From NCBI GenBank assembly GCA_017411435.1, contig JAFQQD010000032.1, forward strand, positions 1 to 42,454: 42,454 nucleotides of DNA, in the 5' to 3' direction. The notes under the pieces were generated by a model. The model made no database searches, had not been told where the DNA came from, and was given only the letters and a program-made list of their open reading frames with translations. The position numbers were made by a program, and so were the translations under genes. Below, in pieces: positions 25,061 to 32,874 of this stretch. Every line of letters starts with the position of its first letter. The first letter of the stretch is position 1. The DNA is from Clostridia bacterium. Its GTDB lineage: Bacteria; Bacillota; Clostridia; UMGS1883.

Positions 25061-27679
25061 TTAAAGTTTTGATAATGCCTCAAGAACCTTTTCATACATT
25101 TCTCTGTACTTTTCGCCCTTCGCCTTTTCTTCTTCGATAAGTTTTGCAGGAGCCTTTGCAACAAAGCCCTCGTTTGCAAGCTTCTTTTCTACTCTGTCGA
25201 TTTCAGATTCAAGCTTTTCCTTTTCTTTTGTAAGACGAGCCTTTTCTTTTTCAGTATCGATAAGCTCATCCATCGGCATAAATATCTTTGCGCCTTCAAC
25301 GATTACACTTACACTGCCTTCAGGAACATCAGCCTCGCTGTCTGTAACAGTAACATCCTTCGCACCTGCAAGTTTTTCATAGAAAAGGATACCACTTTCA
25401 AAAAGCTCTTTATCCTCTGTCACGATAATCATGCTCGCTCTTCTTGACGGGGGAACATTCATTTCTGTTCTGATGTTACGAACACTCTTTATCGCATCGC
25501 AGATAACTGCCATCTTCTTTTCTTCCTCGGGGAAGGAAAGTGTTTGTGTGTATAAGGGCCACTGAGAAGTCATAATTGTCTCCTCACCCGTGGGAAGTGC
25601 GCAGAAGATTTCTTCTGTGATAAAGGGCATAAACGGATGAAGGAGCTTTAATACGCCTGAAAGGACATAGCAAAGTGTCCTCTGTGCATCGAGTTTGCTT
25701 TCTTCATTATCACCGTAAAGACGCGGCTTTACAAGCTCAATATACCAGTCGCAAAATTCATCCCAGATAAAGTCGTAAAGATTGCCAAGCGCTACGCCAA
25801 GCTCGAATTTGTCAAGGTTTTCTGTAACTGATTTAACAACGCTGTTATAACGCGAAATAATCCACTTGTCTTCAGTCTGCGGTTTTTCGGGCATTGAGCA
25901 CTTATCAACCTCAAGGTTCATAAGCACGAATCTTGCCGCATTCCAGATTTTGTTTGCAAAGTTACGGCTGGATTCAACTCTTTCCCAATAGAAACGCATA
26001 TCGTTTCCGGGTGCGTTACCTGTTGCAAGAGTAAAGCGGAGTGCATCGGCACCGTATTTATCAATAACTTCAAGCGGGTCAATACCGTTGCCGAGAGATT
26101 TACTCATCTTTCTGCCCTGACTGTCACGCACGATACCGTGAATGAATACATGGCGGAACGGAGGCTTCTTTGTATGCTCACAACCGCTGAAAATCATTCT
26201 TGCTACCCAGAAAAATATGATGTCGTAACCCGTTACGAGAGTGCTTGTGGGGTAGTAGTATTTATATTCGGGAGTTTCCTCAGGCCAGCCGAGTGTTGAG
26301 AATGGCCACAGCGCTGACGAGAACCATGTATCAAGCACATCGTTTTCCTGACGCATGGGCTTGCCACACTTGGGACAAGTGTCAACATCGGTCTTGCTTA
26401 CAATCATTTCGCCACAAGTGTCACAGTAGAACGCAGGAATTCTGTGTCCCCACCATAACTGACGGGAAATACACCAGTCATGAACATTCTCCATCCAGTT
26501 TGTATATGTCTTGGTAAAGCGTTCGGGAACGAACTGTACCTCGCCCTCGTGAACTACGCGGAGTGCTTCCTCGGCAAGAGGCTGCATCTTAACAAACCAC
26601 TGGTCGCTTGTAAGAGGCTCAACAGTAGTACCGCAACGGTAACAAGTACCAACATTATGTGTATAATCTTCAACCTTAATAAGTGCACCACACGCTTCGA
26701 GGTCTTTTACAATCTGCTTGCGCGCTTCATAGCGGTCGAGTCCCTGATATTTACCACCCTCAGCATTGATTGTAGCATCAGGGTTCATTACATTGATAAT
26801 GGGGAGATTGTGACGAAGACCAACTTCAAAGTCGTTGGGGTCGTGCGCAGGTGTAATTTTAACCGCACCTGTACCGAAGTCCTTTTCAACATATTCGTCT
26901 GCAACGATTACGATTTCACGGCCTACAAGGGGAAGAATACATGTCTTCCCTACAAGGTCAGCGTATCTTTCATCCTCAGGATGAACGGCAATTGCAGTAT
27001 CGCCCAGAAGTGTTTCAGGACGGGTTGTAGCAATCTCGATGTAGCGGTCAGAATCGCTCATCTTATAGCGGATGTGCCAGAAATGGCCGGGCTGTTCAGT
27101 GTACTCAACCTCAGCATCAGAAAGAGCAGTTGCACAGCTGGGACACCAGTTTATAATCTTGTTACCCTTGTAGATAAGTCCCTTTTCGTAAAGGTTTACG
27201 AAAACTTCACGAACTGCTTTGGAGCAACCCTCGTCCATTGTAAAGCGTTCGCGCTCCCAGTCGCATGAACAACCGAGCTTTTTAAGCTGATTTATAATTC
27301 TGTCGCCAAATTTGTTTTTCCAGTCCCATACACGCTCTAAGAACTTTTCACGGCCAAGGTCGTAACGGGTAAGACCTTCGTTAACGCGGAGAGCTTCCTC
27401 AACCTTAATCTGTGTAGCAATACCTGCGTGGTCAGTTCCTGGCACCCAGAGGGCACTGTAACCCTGCATTCTCTTATAACGGATAAGAATATCCTGCAGA
27501 GTTTCGTCAAGAGCATGTCCCATATGAAGCTGACCTGTAACATTGGGCGGAGGAATTACGATTGTGTAAGGCTCCTTCTCGCTGTCAGGTTCAGCGTGGA
27601 AATATCCGCCGTCAATCCATTTTTTATAGAGCTTATCCTCGATTTCTGACGGATTATAGGTCTTTTCTAAATTTTTCAA
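25061..27679 (-). CDS. valS: Valyl-tRNA synthetase
   Basis: An 872-residue class Ia synthetase that charges tRNA-Val. The HIGH-type motif is in [15 protein letters not shown] near residue 45, the KMSKSLGNG motif near 525, the editing CP1 domain between them ([12 protein letters not shown]) and a zinc-finger pair CDTCG/CPKCG in the catalytic half. A C-terminal coiled-coil arm (about 805-872) binds tRNA. Translation starts at a TTG with AAGGATG upstream. It follows a small membrane-protein gene by 22 bases. No T-box leader could be recognised. Confidence 0.97.
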   Translation of the reverse strand: MKNLEKTYNPSEIEDKLYKKWIDGGYFHAEPDSEKEPYTIVIPPPNVTGQLHMGHALDETLQDILIRYKRMQGYSALWVPGTDHAGIATQIKVEEALRVNEGLTRYDLGREKFLERVWDWKNKFGDRIINQLKKLGCSCDWERERFTMDEGCSKAVREVFVNLYEKGLIYKGNKIINWCPSCATALSDAEVEYTEQPGHFWHIRYKMSDSDRYIEIATTRPETLLGDTAIAVHPEDERYADLVGKTCILPLVGREIVIVADEYVEKDFGTGAVKITPAHDPNDFEVGLRHNLPIINVMNPDATINAEGGKYQGLDRYEARKQIVKDLEACGALIKVEDYTHNVGTCYRCGTTVEPLTSDQWFVKMQPLAEEALRVVHEGEVQFVPERFTKTYTNWMENVHDWCISRQLWWGHRIPAFYCDTCGEMIVSKTDVDTCPKCGKPMRQENDVLDTWFSSALWPFSTLGWPEETPEYKYYYPTSTLVTGYDIIFFWVARMIFSGCEHTKKPPFRHVFIHGIVRDSQGRKMSKSLGNGIDPLEVIDKYGADALRFTLATGNAPGNDMRFYWERVESSRNFANKIWNAARFVLMNLEVDKCSMPEKPQTEDKWIISRYNSVVKSVTENLDKFELGVALGNLYDFIWDEFCDWYIELVKPRLYGDNEESKLDAQRTLCYVLSGVLKLLHPFMPFITEEIFCALPTGEETIMTSQWPLYTQTLSFPEEEKKMAVICDAIKSVRNIRTEMNVPPSRRASMIIVTEDKELFESGILFYEKLAGAKDVTVTDSEADVPEGSVSVIVEGAKIFMPMDELIDTEKEKARLTKEKEKLESEIDRVEKKLANEGFVAKAPAKLIEEEKAKGEKYREMYEKVLEALSKL

Positions 27680-27701
27680 AATATATCATCCTTTCAAGAT
27701 G

Positions 27702-27872
27702 TTATTTCCCAAATATAAATAAAAGAATCACCGATACAAGTACGATGGCAAATGAGCAAACTTTAACGGAAAGTTCGGAAAACCTTGTTTTTTGGGAAAC
27801 TGTCTTTGCAGTAAAGTTAAGGATTGCGCCCAAAACCGCGAAAGATATAAAAATTATTCCCTTTATACTCAT
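27702..27872 (-). CDS. Small two-span membrane protein upstream of valS
   Basis: A 56-residue protein with two hydrophobic segments (about residues 4-20, GIIFISFAVLGAILNF, and 36-54, SFAIVLVSVILLFIF) joined by a polar loop rich in Lys/Ser/Thr. The start ATG has AGGTGG 4 bases upstream, and a good promoter lies before it. The valS gene begins 22 bases after its stop, so the two share a transcript. I do not recognise the family. Coding status rests on the promoter, the ribosome binding site and the amphipathic pattern. Confidence 0.65.
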   Translation of the reverse strand: MSIKGIIFISFAVLGAILNFTAKTVSQKTRFSELSVKVCSFAIVLVSVILLFIFGK

Positions 27873-27907
27873 AAAACCACCTACTTATCGCAGTATATCA
27901 TTTGATT

Positions 27908-27936
27908 ATTTTATCACATAAAAAAATATATGTCTA
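27908..27936 (-). promoter_or_regulatory. Promoter of the small membrane protein-valS operon
   Basis: TAGACA (27931-27936), 17 bases and TAAAAT (27908-27913) on the minus strand, about 35 bases before the small gene. Confidence 0.65.
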
Positions 27937-28037
27937 CCATTTTTTGCAGTTTCGAGGGGTATTTTTCAAAAAATGAATAAAAAAAGCCACCATTGACAAT
28001 AATGACAGTAGCCCAAGGCTAGAAAAGGAGGCGCATT

Positions 28038-28700
28038 ATGAAGAGAAAACGCATATTTATAATAGCTACCATAATGGTAATACTTGTAGCACTGTGCGTA
28101 AACGCATTTGCCCTGTCAAAAAGCGGCTCGCGCGGAGAAGAAGTGCGCAAAATCCAGACAAAACTTAAAAACTGGGGATATTACGGCGGAACCGTTGACG
28201 GAATCTATGGCTGGCAGACCGAAAATGCTGTAAGAAGCTTTCAGAAGAAAAACGGACTTACCGCGGACGGCGTTGCAGGGGAGAAGACGCTCAATGCCAT
28301 GGGAATTTTCAGCAGCACAAGTAGCGGAGGAAACAGCGCATCTCCCAACGAAGCAAATATAGAGCTTCTCGCCAGAGTAATCAACGGTGAAGCACGCGGA
28401 GAACCCTACGAAGGACAGGTTGCAGTAGGTGCAGTTGTGTTAAACCGTGTTGACCACCCGTCATTTCCCAATTCTATCTCGGGAGTAGTTTACCAGAAGG
28501 GCGCATTTACCGCCGTTGATGACGGGCAGATAAACGCGCAGATGTATGCAAGCAGCCGCCGTGCCGCGCGTGATGCACTAAACGGATGGGACCCGACAGG
28601 CGGAGCAATATATTATTATAATCCGGTAACAGCCACAAATAAATGGATAAGGACGCGTGAAGTAATTTGTACTATCGGAAGACATGTTTTCTGTAACTAA
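28038..28700 (+). CDS. sleB: Spore cortex-lytic enzyme SleB
   Basis: A 220-residue secreted hydrolase. The N-terminus is a signal peptide ending AFA at residue 25, followed by a peptidoglycan-binding domain (about 29-90, with GSRGEEVRKIQTKL and DGIYGWQTENAV) and a C-terminal Hydrolase_2 domain (about 108-220) with catalytic Glu118 in INGEARGEP. SleB is laid down in the forespore and degrades cortex muramic-delta-lactam peptidoglycan at germination. AAAGGAGG precedes the ATG. The usual partner ypeB is not adjacent. Presence supports a spore-forming host. Confidence 0.94.
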   Translation: MKRKRIFIIATIMVILVALCVNAFALSKSGSRGEEVRKIQTKLKNWGYYGGTVDGIYGWQTENAVRSFQKKNGLTADGVAGEKTLNAMGIFSSTSSGGNSASPNEANIELLARVINGEARGEPYEGQVAVGAVVLNRVDHPSFPNSISGVVYQKGAFTAVDDGQINAQMYASSRRAARDALNGWDPTGGAIYYYNPVTATNKWIRTREVICTIGRHVFCN

Positions 28701-28713
28701 GGGCGAGTGGTAT

Positions 28714-28767
28714 GGGGGACGGGGTGTTTTTTGTAAGCCGAAGGCGTAACAAAAATGACCCGTCCCC
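28714..28767. repeat. GGGGACGGGG-family palindrome after sleB
   Basis: GGGGACGGGGT pairs with ACCCGTCCCC, and a T-run/TTGT arm inside pairs with ACAAAAA. It may also terminate sleB. It is flanked by a 30-base direct repeat of the end of sleB (28680-28709 and 28776-28805; 27 of 30 identical). Confidence 0.75.
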
Positions 28768-28824
28768 AAAGAGGCAGACATGTCTTCTGTAACTAAATGC
28801 GAGTGCGCTAAATTGCACAGATCG

Positions 28825-29015
28825 TAAAACGCAGGAAATAGTATATAAAGTTCTTTTATTAAGAAATTTAACAGACTGACTTTGACAATCTAAAGTGGAA
28901 ATTCGCCATAGCGAATTTCAGAATCTATGCGTTTTACTACCCACAAACTTCACCCGCGGAGTATCTATATACACCTACGGGTTCAGTTTGTGCGTTCTGC
29001 ACTAATTTATCTCAC
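28825..29015 (+). repeat. Multi-hairpin repeat, family B, copy 2
   Basis: It has the same order of elements as copy 1 (13892-14080): AAAACGC with ATGCGTTTT, a GAAATTCG/CGAATTTC hairpin, ACAAACT with AGTTTGT enclosing ACCCG/CGGGT, then GCGTTCTGCACTA. Together with the palindrome it fills the 384-base gap between sleB and the next gene. No coding content. Confidence 0.7.
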
Positions 29016-29042
29016 TCTTACGAAATGGACGATAATCGGCAC

Positions 29043-29080
29043 AATAAAGCGGAAGTTTCTTAAGAAACTTCCGCTTTATT
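29043..29080 (-). terminator. Perfect palindromic terminator
   Basis: A perfect 38-base palindrome (GCGGAAGTTTC and its complement at the core, AATAAA at the ends) just after the stop of the zinc-ribbon gene. The T-run is weak (TTTATT). Confidence 0.75.
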
Positions 29081-29084
29081 AATT

Positions 29085-29336
29085 CTATCTTCTTGATTTG
29101 AATTGAGATTTTATACTATAAAGAGTGTTTTTGCAGAAATAACAGATATCATCCAGCCGCACACAGAAAAGATATAATCTGTTCCTCATATCCATCTTGC
29201 ACTTGTAACCTATAACGACTTTCTTTATTCCGCAACATTCCTCGCAAAACTCTGGCCCATCGGACATAATAAACTTGCTTTCAGGGTCACTGGTTCCATT
29301 AATTTTATTCCAACATTCAAGACAAAACTCCGCCAT
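29085..29336 (-). CDS. Small cysteine-rich zinc-ribbon-like protein
   Basis: An 83-residue protein with CxxC-type pairs: CLEC at 5-8, CEECC in the middle, a single Cys in YKCKMD and CYFC near the C-terminus. That is enough for one or two zinc sites. It has no signal peptide. I do not know a function. The ATG at 29336 has GGAG 8 bases upstream. It is divergent from two Xre-type regulators, and a palindrome lies between its start and theirs, which suggests common control. Confidence 0.7.
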   Translation of the reverse strand: MAEFCLECWNKINGTSDPESKFIMSDGPEFCEECCGIKKVVIGYKCKMDMRNRLYLFCVRLDDICYFCKNTLYSIKSQFKSRR

Positions 29337-29356
29337 AATAATATCTCCTCTCAAAA

Positions 29357-29372
29357 CACCAACGATTGTTGG
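29357..29372. promoter_or_regulatory. Palindromic operator candidate in the divergent intergenic region
   Basis: ACCAAC-GATT-GTTGGT is a perfect 6-bp inverted repeat about 20 bases before the zinc-ribbon gene and about 60 before the first Xre gene. It is the size expected for a dimeric Xre-type repressor. A minus-strand TTGACA lies 37 bases upstream of it. Confidence 0.5.
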
Positions 29373-29433
29373 TATATTAACAAGTTTAATTTATTATACT
29401 GTTTTTGTCAAGAACAATTGTAGGTGATGTGTT

Positions 29434-29640
29434 ATGAGAAAAATTTTGGCTCGGCGACTAAGGGAGTGCCGCAAGGAAAAAGGTTACACTCAAAATCAAG
29501 TTGCAATATATTGCGACATTACCGAAAAAACTTATCAGAACTATGAATTGATGACGCGCGAACCCAAACTTGAGATATTGATAAAAATAGCAGATTTATT
29601 CGGAACAACGATTGATTATCTTGTCGGAAGAACAGATTAA
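29434..29640 (+). CDS. Xre-family transcriptional regulator
   Basis: A 68-residue protein that is nearly all one helix-turn-helix domain: RLRECRKEKGYTQNQVAIYC, then ITEKTYQNYE (recognition helix) and EILIKIADLFGTTIDYLVGRTD, the typical Xre ending. It binds DNA as a likely dimer; the palindrome at 29357 is the obvious target. It is followed 14 bases later by a second regulator of the same family. There is no effector or protease domain, so it resembles small phage-like or autoregulatory repressors. Confidence 0.88.
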   Translation: MRKILARRLRECRKEKGYTQNQVAIYCDITEKTYQNYELMTREPKLEILIKIADLFGTTIDYLVGRTD

Positions 29641-29654
29641 ATTGGGTGATTAAC

Positions 29655-29888
29655 GTGAACATTGAGTTTAAGGATAATTATATAAAGATAGGATTGAAGA
29701 TTTCTTACTACAGAAAGTTAAAATCTTTAACACAGGAACAACTTGCTGAAATATTGGATTGCGGTGTATCTTTCATAGGGCAGATTGAAGCTCCGAATAT
29801 CTACAAGGCTATTTCATTAGATACATTATTCAAAATTGCAAAAGCGCTTGAAATACCACCATATAAACTTTTGTATTTTGAAGATTAA
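29655..29888 (+). CDS. Second Xre-family regulator
   Basis: About 77 residues, with a helix-turn-helix domain beginning KISYYRKLKSLTQEQLAEIL and ending LDTLFKIAKALEIPPYKLLYFE. The recognition segment (VSFIGQIEAPNIYKAI) differs from the preceding regulator. I prefer the GTG at 29655, because GGGTGAT sits just before it; the GTG at 29646 would overlap that site. It shares a transcript with the first regulator and ends at a strong terminator. Confidence 0.83.
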   Translation: MNIEFKDNYIKIGLKISYYRKLKSLTQEQLAEILDCGVSFIGQIEAPNIYKAISLDTLFKIAKALEIPPYKLLYFED

Positions 29889-29906
29889 AACAATTTTTGC
29901 GATAAA

Positions 29907-29940
29907 AAAGGCTGAACGATTGATTTCGTTCAGCCTTTTT
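29907..29940. terminator. Bidirectional terminator between the Xre genes and yerC
   Basis: AAAAGGCTGAACGA and its complement form a 14-bp stem with A-runs before and T-runs after on both strands. It serves the convergent Xre pair and yerC. Confidence 0.93.
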
Positions 29941-29946
29941 AGTTGA

Positions 29947-30219
29947 TTATTTCTTGTCTATAACTCTGCGATAACCTCCATCGCCATAATTAAGACAACG
30001 GTTAACTCTTGAAATAGTTGTAGTTGAAGCACCCGTCTTTGCGACAATCTCATTAAATGTTGCTCCGCCTGAAAGCAGTTTTGCAACCTCAAGGCGCTGT
30101 GACATTGTTTCAAGCTCCTTTATCGTGCAGATATCTTCAAAAAACAGCCTGCACTCTTCCTCGTCAGAAAGAGAAAGTATTGCTTTATATAACTCGTTAA
30201 AATCTTTGGATTTCGTCAT
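29947..30219 (-). CDS. yerC: YerC/YecD family TrpR-related protein
   Basis: A 90-residue protein with a TrpR-like helix-turn-helix: ETMSQRLEVAKLLSGGATFNEIVAKTGASTTTISRVNRCL (described by its parts: the first helix near 39-50, the turn GGATFNEI near 51-58, the recognition helix STTTISRV near 66-73). The family is common in Firmicutes; its regulon is not known. AGGTGAT precedes the ATG at 30219. It is on the same strand as, and downstream of, the amino acid transporter genes, but separated from them by a structured element. Confidence 0.85.
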   Translation of the reverse strand: MTKSKDFNELYKAILSLSDEEECRLFFEDICTIKELETMSQRLEVAKLLSGGATFNEIVAKTGASTTTISRVNRCLNYGDGGYRRVIDKK

Positions 30220-30241
30220 AAATATCACCTTTTAATTTTCA

Positions 30242-30528
30242 CTGAGTTAGCCTTAACGACCAACACTGAAGACGCCTCAAACCGCGAATTTTCGGTATAT
30301 TTCGGTTTGTCGTCCTTGAAAGGCGAGTAGCCTTCCTGCGTCCTCCGCATCAAAATCTTCTCAAAAATTCATCGATTTGAGGTCTGCGGAGTTTTAGAAT
30401 AATGAATTTTGTCTTAATCAAGGCAAAAATACAGGAAATATGGTAATATTTCCGAGGCTTTTAACGATGAGTAAGGCGAAATTCATATTATAAAACCGAC
30501 TTTAGTGTTAGTGGTTAAGGCTACTGAG
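30242..30528. repeat. 280-bp element with complementary arms, family C, copy 2
   Basis: The core (30300-30496) matches copy 1 (19340-19529) in order and spacing. The outer arms (30242-30274 and 30497-30528) are complementary to each other in an imperfect way, sharing TAGCCTTAAC and AACACT, but have no similarity to the arms of copy 1. GGAAATAT/ATATTTCC replaces a different inner hairpin of copy 1. The right arm includes the last codons of the ABC ATPase gene; the left arm ends about 8 bases from the yerC ribosome binding site. Confidence 0.72.
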
Positions 30529-31290
30529 GAAATGCTGTGTTTTCTCGTTTTTAGGATGGTCAAGAACTTCCTCGGGAGTGCCGTCCTCAAGCACGACACC
30601 GTCCGCCATAAAGATAATGCGGTCGGCTACATTTCTTGCAAATTCGATTTCGTGAGTAACGATAACCATCGTTACATCTTTATTTGCAAGGTCGCGGATA
30701 ACACGCAGAATTTCACCTGTAAGTTCAGGGTCAAGCGCACTTGTCGGCTCATCAAAGAAGAGTACCTTTGGATTAAGTGCAAGTGCGCGCGCAATTGATA
30801 CTCTCTGCTGCTGTCCGCCTGAGAGCTGACAGGGATAGCTTCCCATTCTGTCTTCAAGCCCTACTCGTGCCAAAAGCGCCTTTGCGTTTTCCTCGATTTC
30901 GTCTAAAATTTCCTTTTTGTTTTCTTTATAATCTGCGCGTTCTTTTGCCAAAAGTTTGGGCGCAAGAGTCACATTTTCAAGTGCAGTATACTGTGGAAAC
31001 AGATTGAAAGACTGGAAAACAAGCCCGAAATTGAGCTGAGCTTCACGAATCTGTGCAGGGGTGCGTTTCTCGGTGCTTTCGCCGTCATAAATGCACTGTC
31101 CGTTAACAAAAATCTGTCCCTTGTCGGCTTCTTCAAGGAAATTTATACAGCGAAGAAGCGTTGTCTTGCCGCTTCCTGATGAGCCGATAATTGCAACAAC
31201 CTCGCCCTTTTCCATAGAGAAGTCAATTCCCTTGAGAACCTGTATTTTACCGAAATTTTTAACTATATTTTTAACTTCAAGTATGCTCAT
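30508..31290 (-). CDS. Polar amino acid ABC transporter ATPase
   Basis: A 260-residue GlnQ/ArtP-type ATPase: Walker A GSSGSGKT near residue 34, the Q-loop LVFQSFNLFP, signature LSGGQQQR near 153, Walker B VLFFDEPTSALD and the switch His in VTHEIEFAR. It powers import of a polar or basic amino acid with the permease and binding protein encoded just upstream. GAGGTGG lies 7 bases before the ATG at 31290. Its final codons overlap the arm of the family C element. Confidence 0.95.
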   Translation of the reverse strand: MSILEVKNIVKNFGKIQVLKGIDFSMEKGEVVAIIGSSGSGKTTLLRCINFLEEADKGQIFVNGQCIYDGESTEKRTPAQIREAQLNFGLVFQSFNLFPQYTALENVTLAPKLLAKERADYKENKKEILDEIEENAKALLARVGLEDRMGSYPCQLSGGQQQRVSIARALALNPKVLFFDEPTSALDPELTGEILRVIRDLANKDVTMVIVTHEIEFARNVADRIIFMADGVVLEDGTPEEVLDHPKNEKTQHFLSSLNH

Positions 31291-31300
31291 ATGTGCCACC

Positions 31301-31945
31301 TCAACTCTTGTAATAATCAAGCTTCTTTTCAAAGTAAGAGAAGAGAAGTGTAAGAATTCCTACGAATGCAAGATAGAATACAGAGGTATAGAAAAGTGGC
31401 CACATAAGACCGTATCCTGCAAAGTTCTGGGCTGCCTGAATAATTTCAACTATCATAATAACACGGGCAAGCGCAGTATCTTTAACAAGCGTGATAACTT
31501 CATTTGCCATAGGTGCAAGGATGCGCTTTACTACCTGCATAAGTATAATCTTAAAGAAAACCTGCGTTTTGGTCATACCGAGAACCTGACCCGCCTCGTA
31601 CTGACCCTTGCTGATGGATTCAATGCCTCCGCGGTAAATTTCCGAGAAGTAGCAGGCGTAATTTATGACAAATGCCGCCACAACCGACGAAAATCTCGAA
31701 AGAATCGGGTAGCCGAGAATAAAGCCCGGTACATAAAAGAGTATGATTACCTGAAGCATCAGCGGAACACCGCGGATTATCCAGACAAATGTTTTTACAA
31801 GATATGAAAGAGGCTTGAACTTCGACATAGAGCCGAAAGAAATGATTAAACCTAAAGGAAGCGCTAACACGAGTGTTAGCGCAAAGATCATACAGGTTTT
31901 TTCAAGACCTTCCAGTAGACTTAAAGTAATGTTCCAAAAATTCAT
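31301..31945 (-). CDS. Polar amino acid ABC transporter permease
   Basis: A 214-residue HisM/GlnP-type permease with about five hydrophobic spans, the family N-terminal motif LLEGLEKTCMIFALTLVLAL and the EAA loop (EAGQVLGMTKTQVFFKIILMQ). It is the only permease of the operon, so it probably works as a homodimer. It lies between the binding protein and the ATPase with short gaps. Confidence 0.94.
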   Translation of the reverse strand: MNFWNITLSLLEGLEKTCMIFALTLVLALPLGLIISFGSMSKFKPLSYLVKTFVWIIRGVPLMLQVIILFYVPGFILGYPILSRFSSVVAAFVINYACYFSEIYRGGIESISKGQYEAGQVLGMTKTQVFFKIILMQVVKRILAPMANEVITLVKDTALARVIMIVEIIQAAQNFAGYGLMWPLFYTSVFYLAFVGILTLLFSYFEKKLDYYKS

Positions 31946-31970
31946 TATTACTTTTTCCTTTATTTATAAA

Positions 31971-32792
31971 TTATTCGATAGTTTCTGATACCTGAAGAAC
32001 GTTTTCAAAACCGTACTTCTTAGCAAGTTCCATAAGCTTACCGTTAGCTTCAAGTTCCTTAATAGCTGCGTTTACCTTTGCAGTAAGGTCGCTGCCCTTC
32101 TTGAAACCAACTGCGTAGATTTCAGAGGGAAGTTCGATTGATTCTGCGATAGCAAGATTCTTGTAGTCGCCCTTACCGCAGATGTTCTTTGCAAGAATGA
32201 TATCTACAACGATAAAGTCAACTGCACCGGAATTAACCTCCTTGAAAGCGTCAATCTGCGCGGGAGCAGCTGCGATTTTATCTGCATCTGTAACAGTTGC
32301 CGCATATGATGCACCTGCACTGCCGCTTTCTACACAAGCGCTTTTGCCCTTAAGGTCAGCTTCGGTCTTAATCTTTTCAACATTTTCTGCCTTCACAACA
32401 ACGCACTGCTGATTGAGCATATAACCGTATGAGAAATCAACAAGGTCGCTACGCTTTACTGCTGCACCGTTAACTTCATCAGTTGAATTAGCTGTGAAGC
32501 CGTTCCATACGCAGTCGATTGCGCCTGAGTTAAGTTCGTTGTATTTCTGTCCCCAGTCGATAACCTGGAATTCAACATCCATATCGAGAATCTTACCAAC
32601 TTCCTGAGCGAACTCTGTTTCGAAGCCTGTCCATGTTCCGTCAGCTTCCTGTTCGTTCATGTTTTCAAAAATTGTAACACCGCAGGTAAGAACTTCTTTT
32701 TCGCCTTCTGCAGCTTCTTTTTTTTCGCCGCAAGCAGCAAACATTGTAACTGCAAGAACAAGAGCGAGTGTAAGTACTAATAATTTTTTCAT
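31971..32792 (-). CDS. Polar amino acid ABC transporter substrate-binding lipoprotein
   Basis: A 273-residue family 3 solute-binding protein. A lipoprotein signal ends at Cys21 (FAAC), followed by a charged linker and the binding domain with FETEFAQEVGKIL, WNGFTAN, the LKGKSACVESGSAG hinge and the DFIVVD segment. Substrate is likely a polar or basic amino acid, but it cannot be told from sequence. It has its own promoter, and the order binding protein-permease-ATPase is typical for these systems. Confidence 0.94.
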   Translation of the reverse strand: MKKLLVLTLALVLAVTMFAACGEKKEAAEGEKEVLTCGVTIFENMNEQEADGTWTGFETEFAQEVGKILDMDVEFQVIDWGQKYNELNSGAIDCVWNGFTANSTDEVNGAAVKRSDLVDFSYGYMLNQQCVVVKAENVEKIKTEADLKGKSACVESGSAGASYAATVTDADKIAAAPAQIDAFKEVNSGAVDFIVVDIILAKNICGKGDYKNLAIAESIELPSEIYAVGFKKGSDLTAKVNAAIKELEANGKLMELAKKYGFENVLQVSETIE

Positions 32793-32823
32793 TTCAAAAA
32801 CTCCTTTTTGTTAATGTGTTATT

Positions 32824-32852
32824 ATATTACCACTCTACCGCGCTAAAGTCAA
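32824..32852 (-). promoter_or_regulatory. Promoter of the amino acid ABC operon
   Basis: TTGACT (32847-32852), 17 bases and TAATAT (32824-32829) on the minus strand, about 30 bases before the binding-protein gene. Confidence 0.75.
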
Positions 32853-32874
32853 GCCTTTTTTGAAAAATATTTTC

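Noticed and set aside
26480-27268. 262-residue frame antisense to valS
   Set aside because: It lies wholly within valS, shows no domain and has no promoter or ribosome binding site.
27680-28037. T-box leader before valS
   Set aside because: No T-box sequence (GGTGGNACCGCG-like) or specifier hairpin was found, and a small gene with its own promoter occupies the space.
28000-28037. Sigma-G promoter of sleB
   Set aside because: A TGAATA near 27972 and CAATAAT about 17 bases on are weakly similar to forespore boxes, but the match is too poor to annotate.
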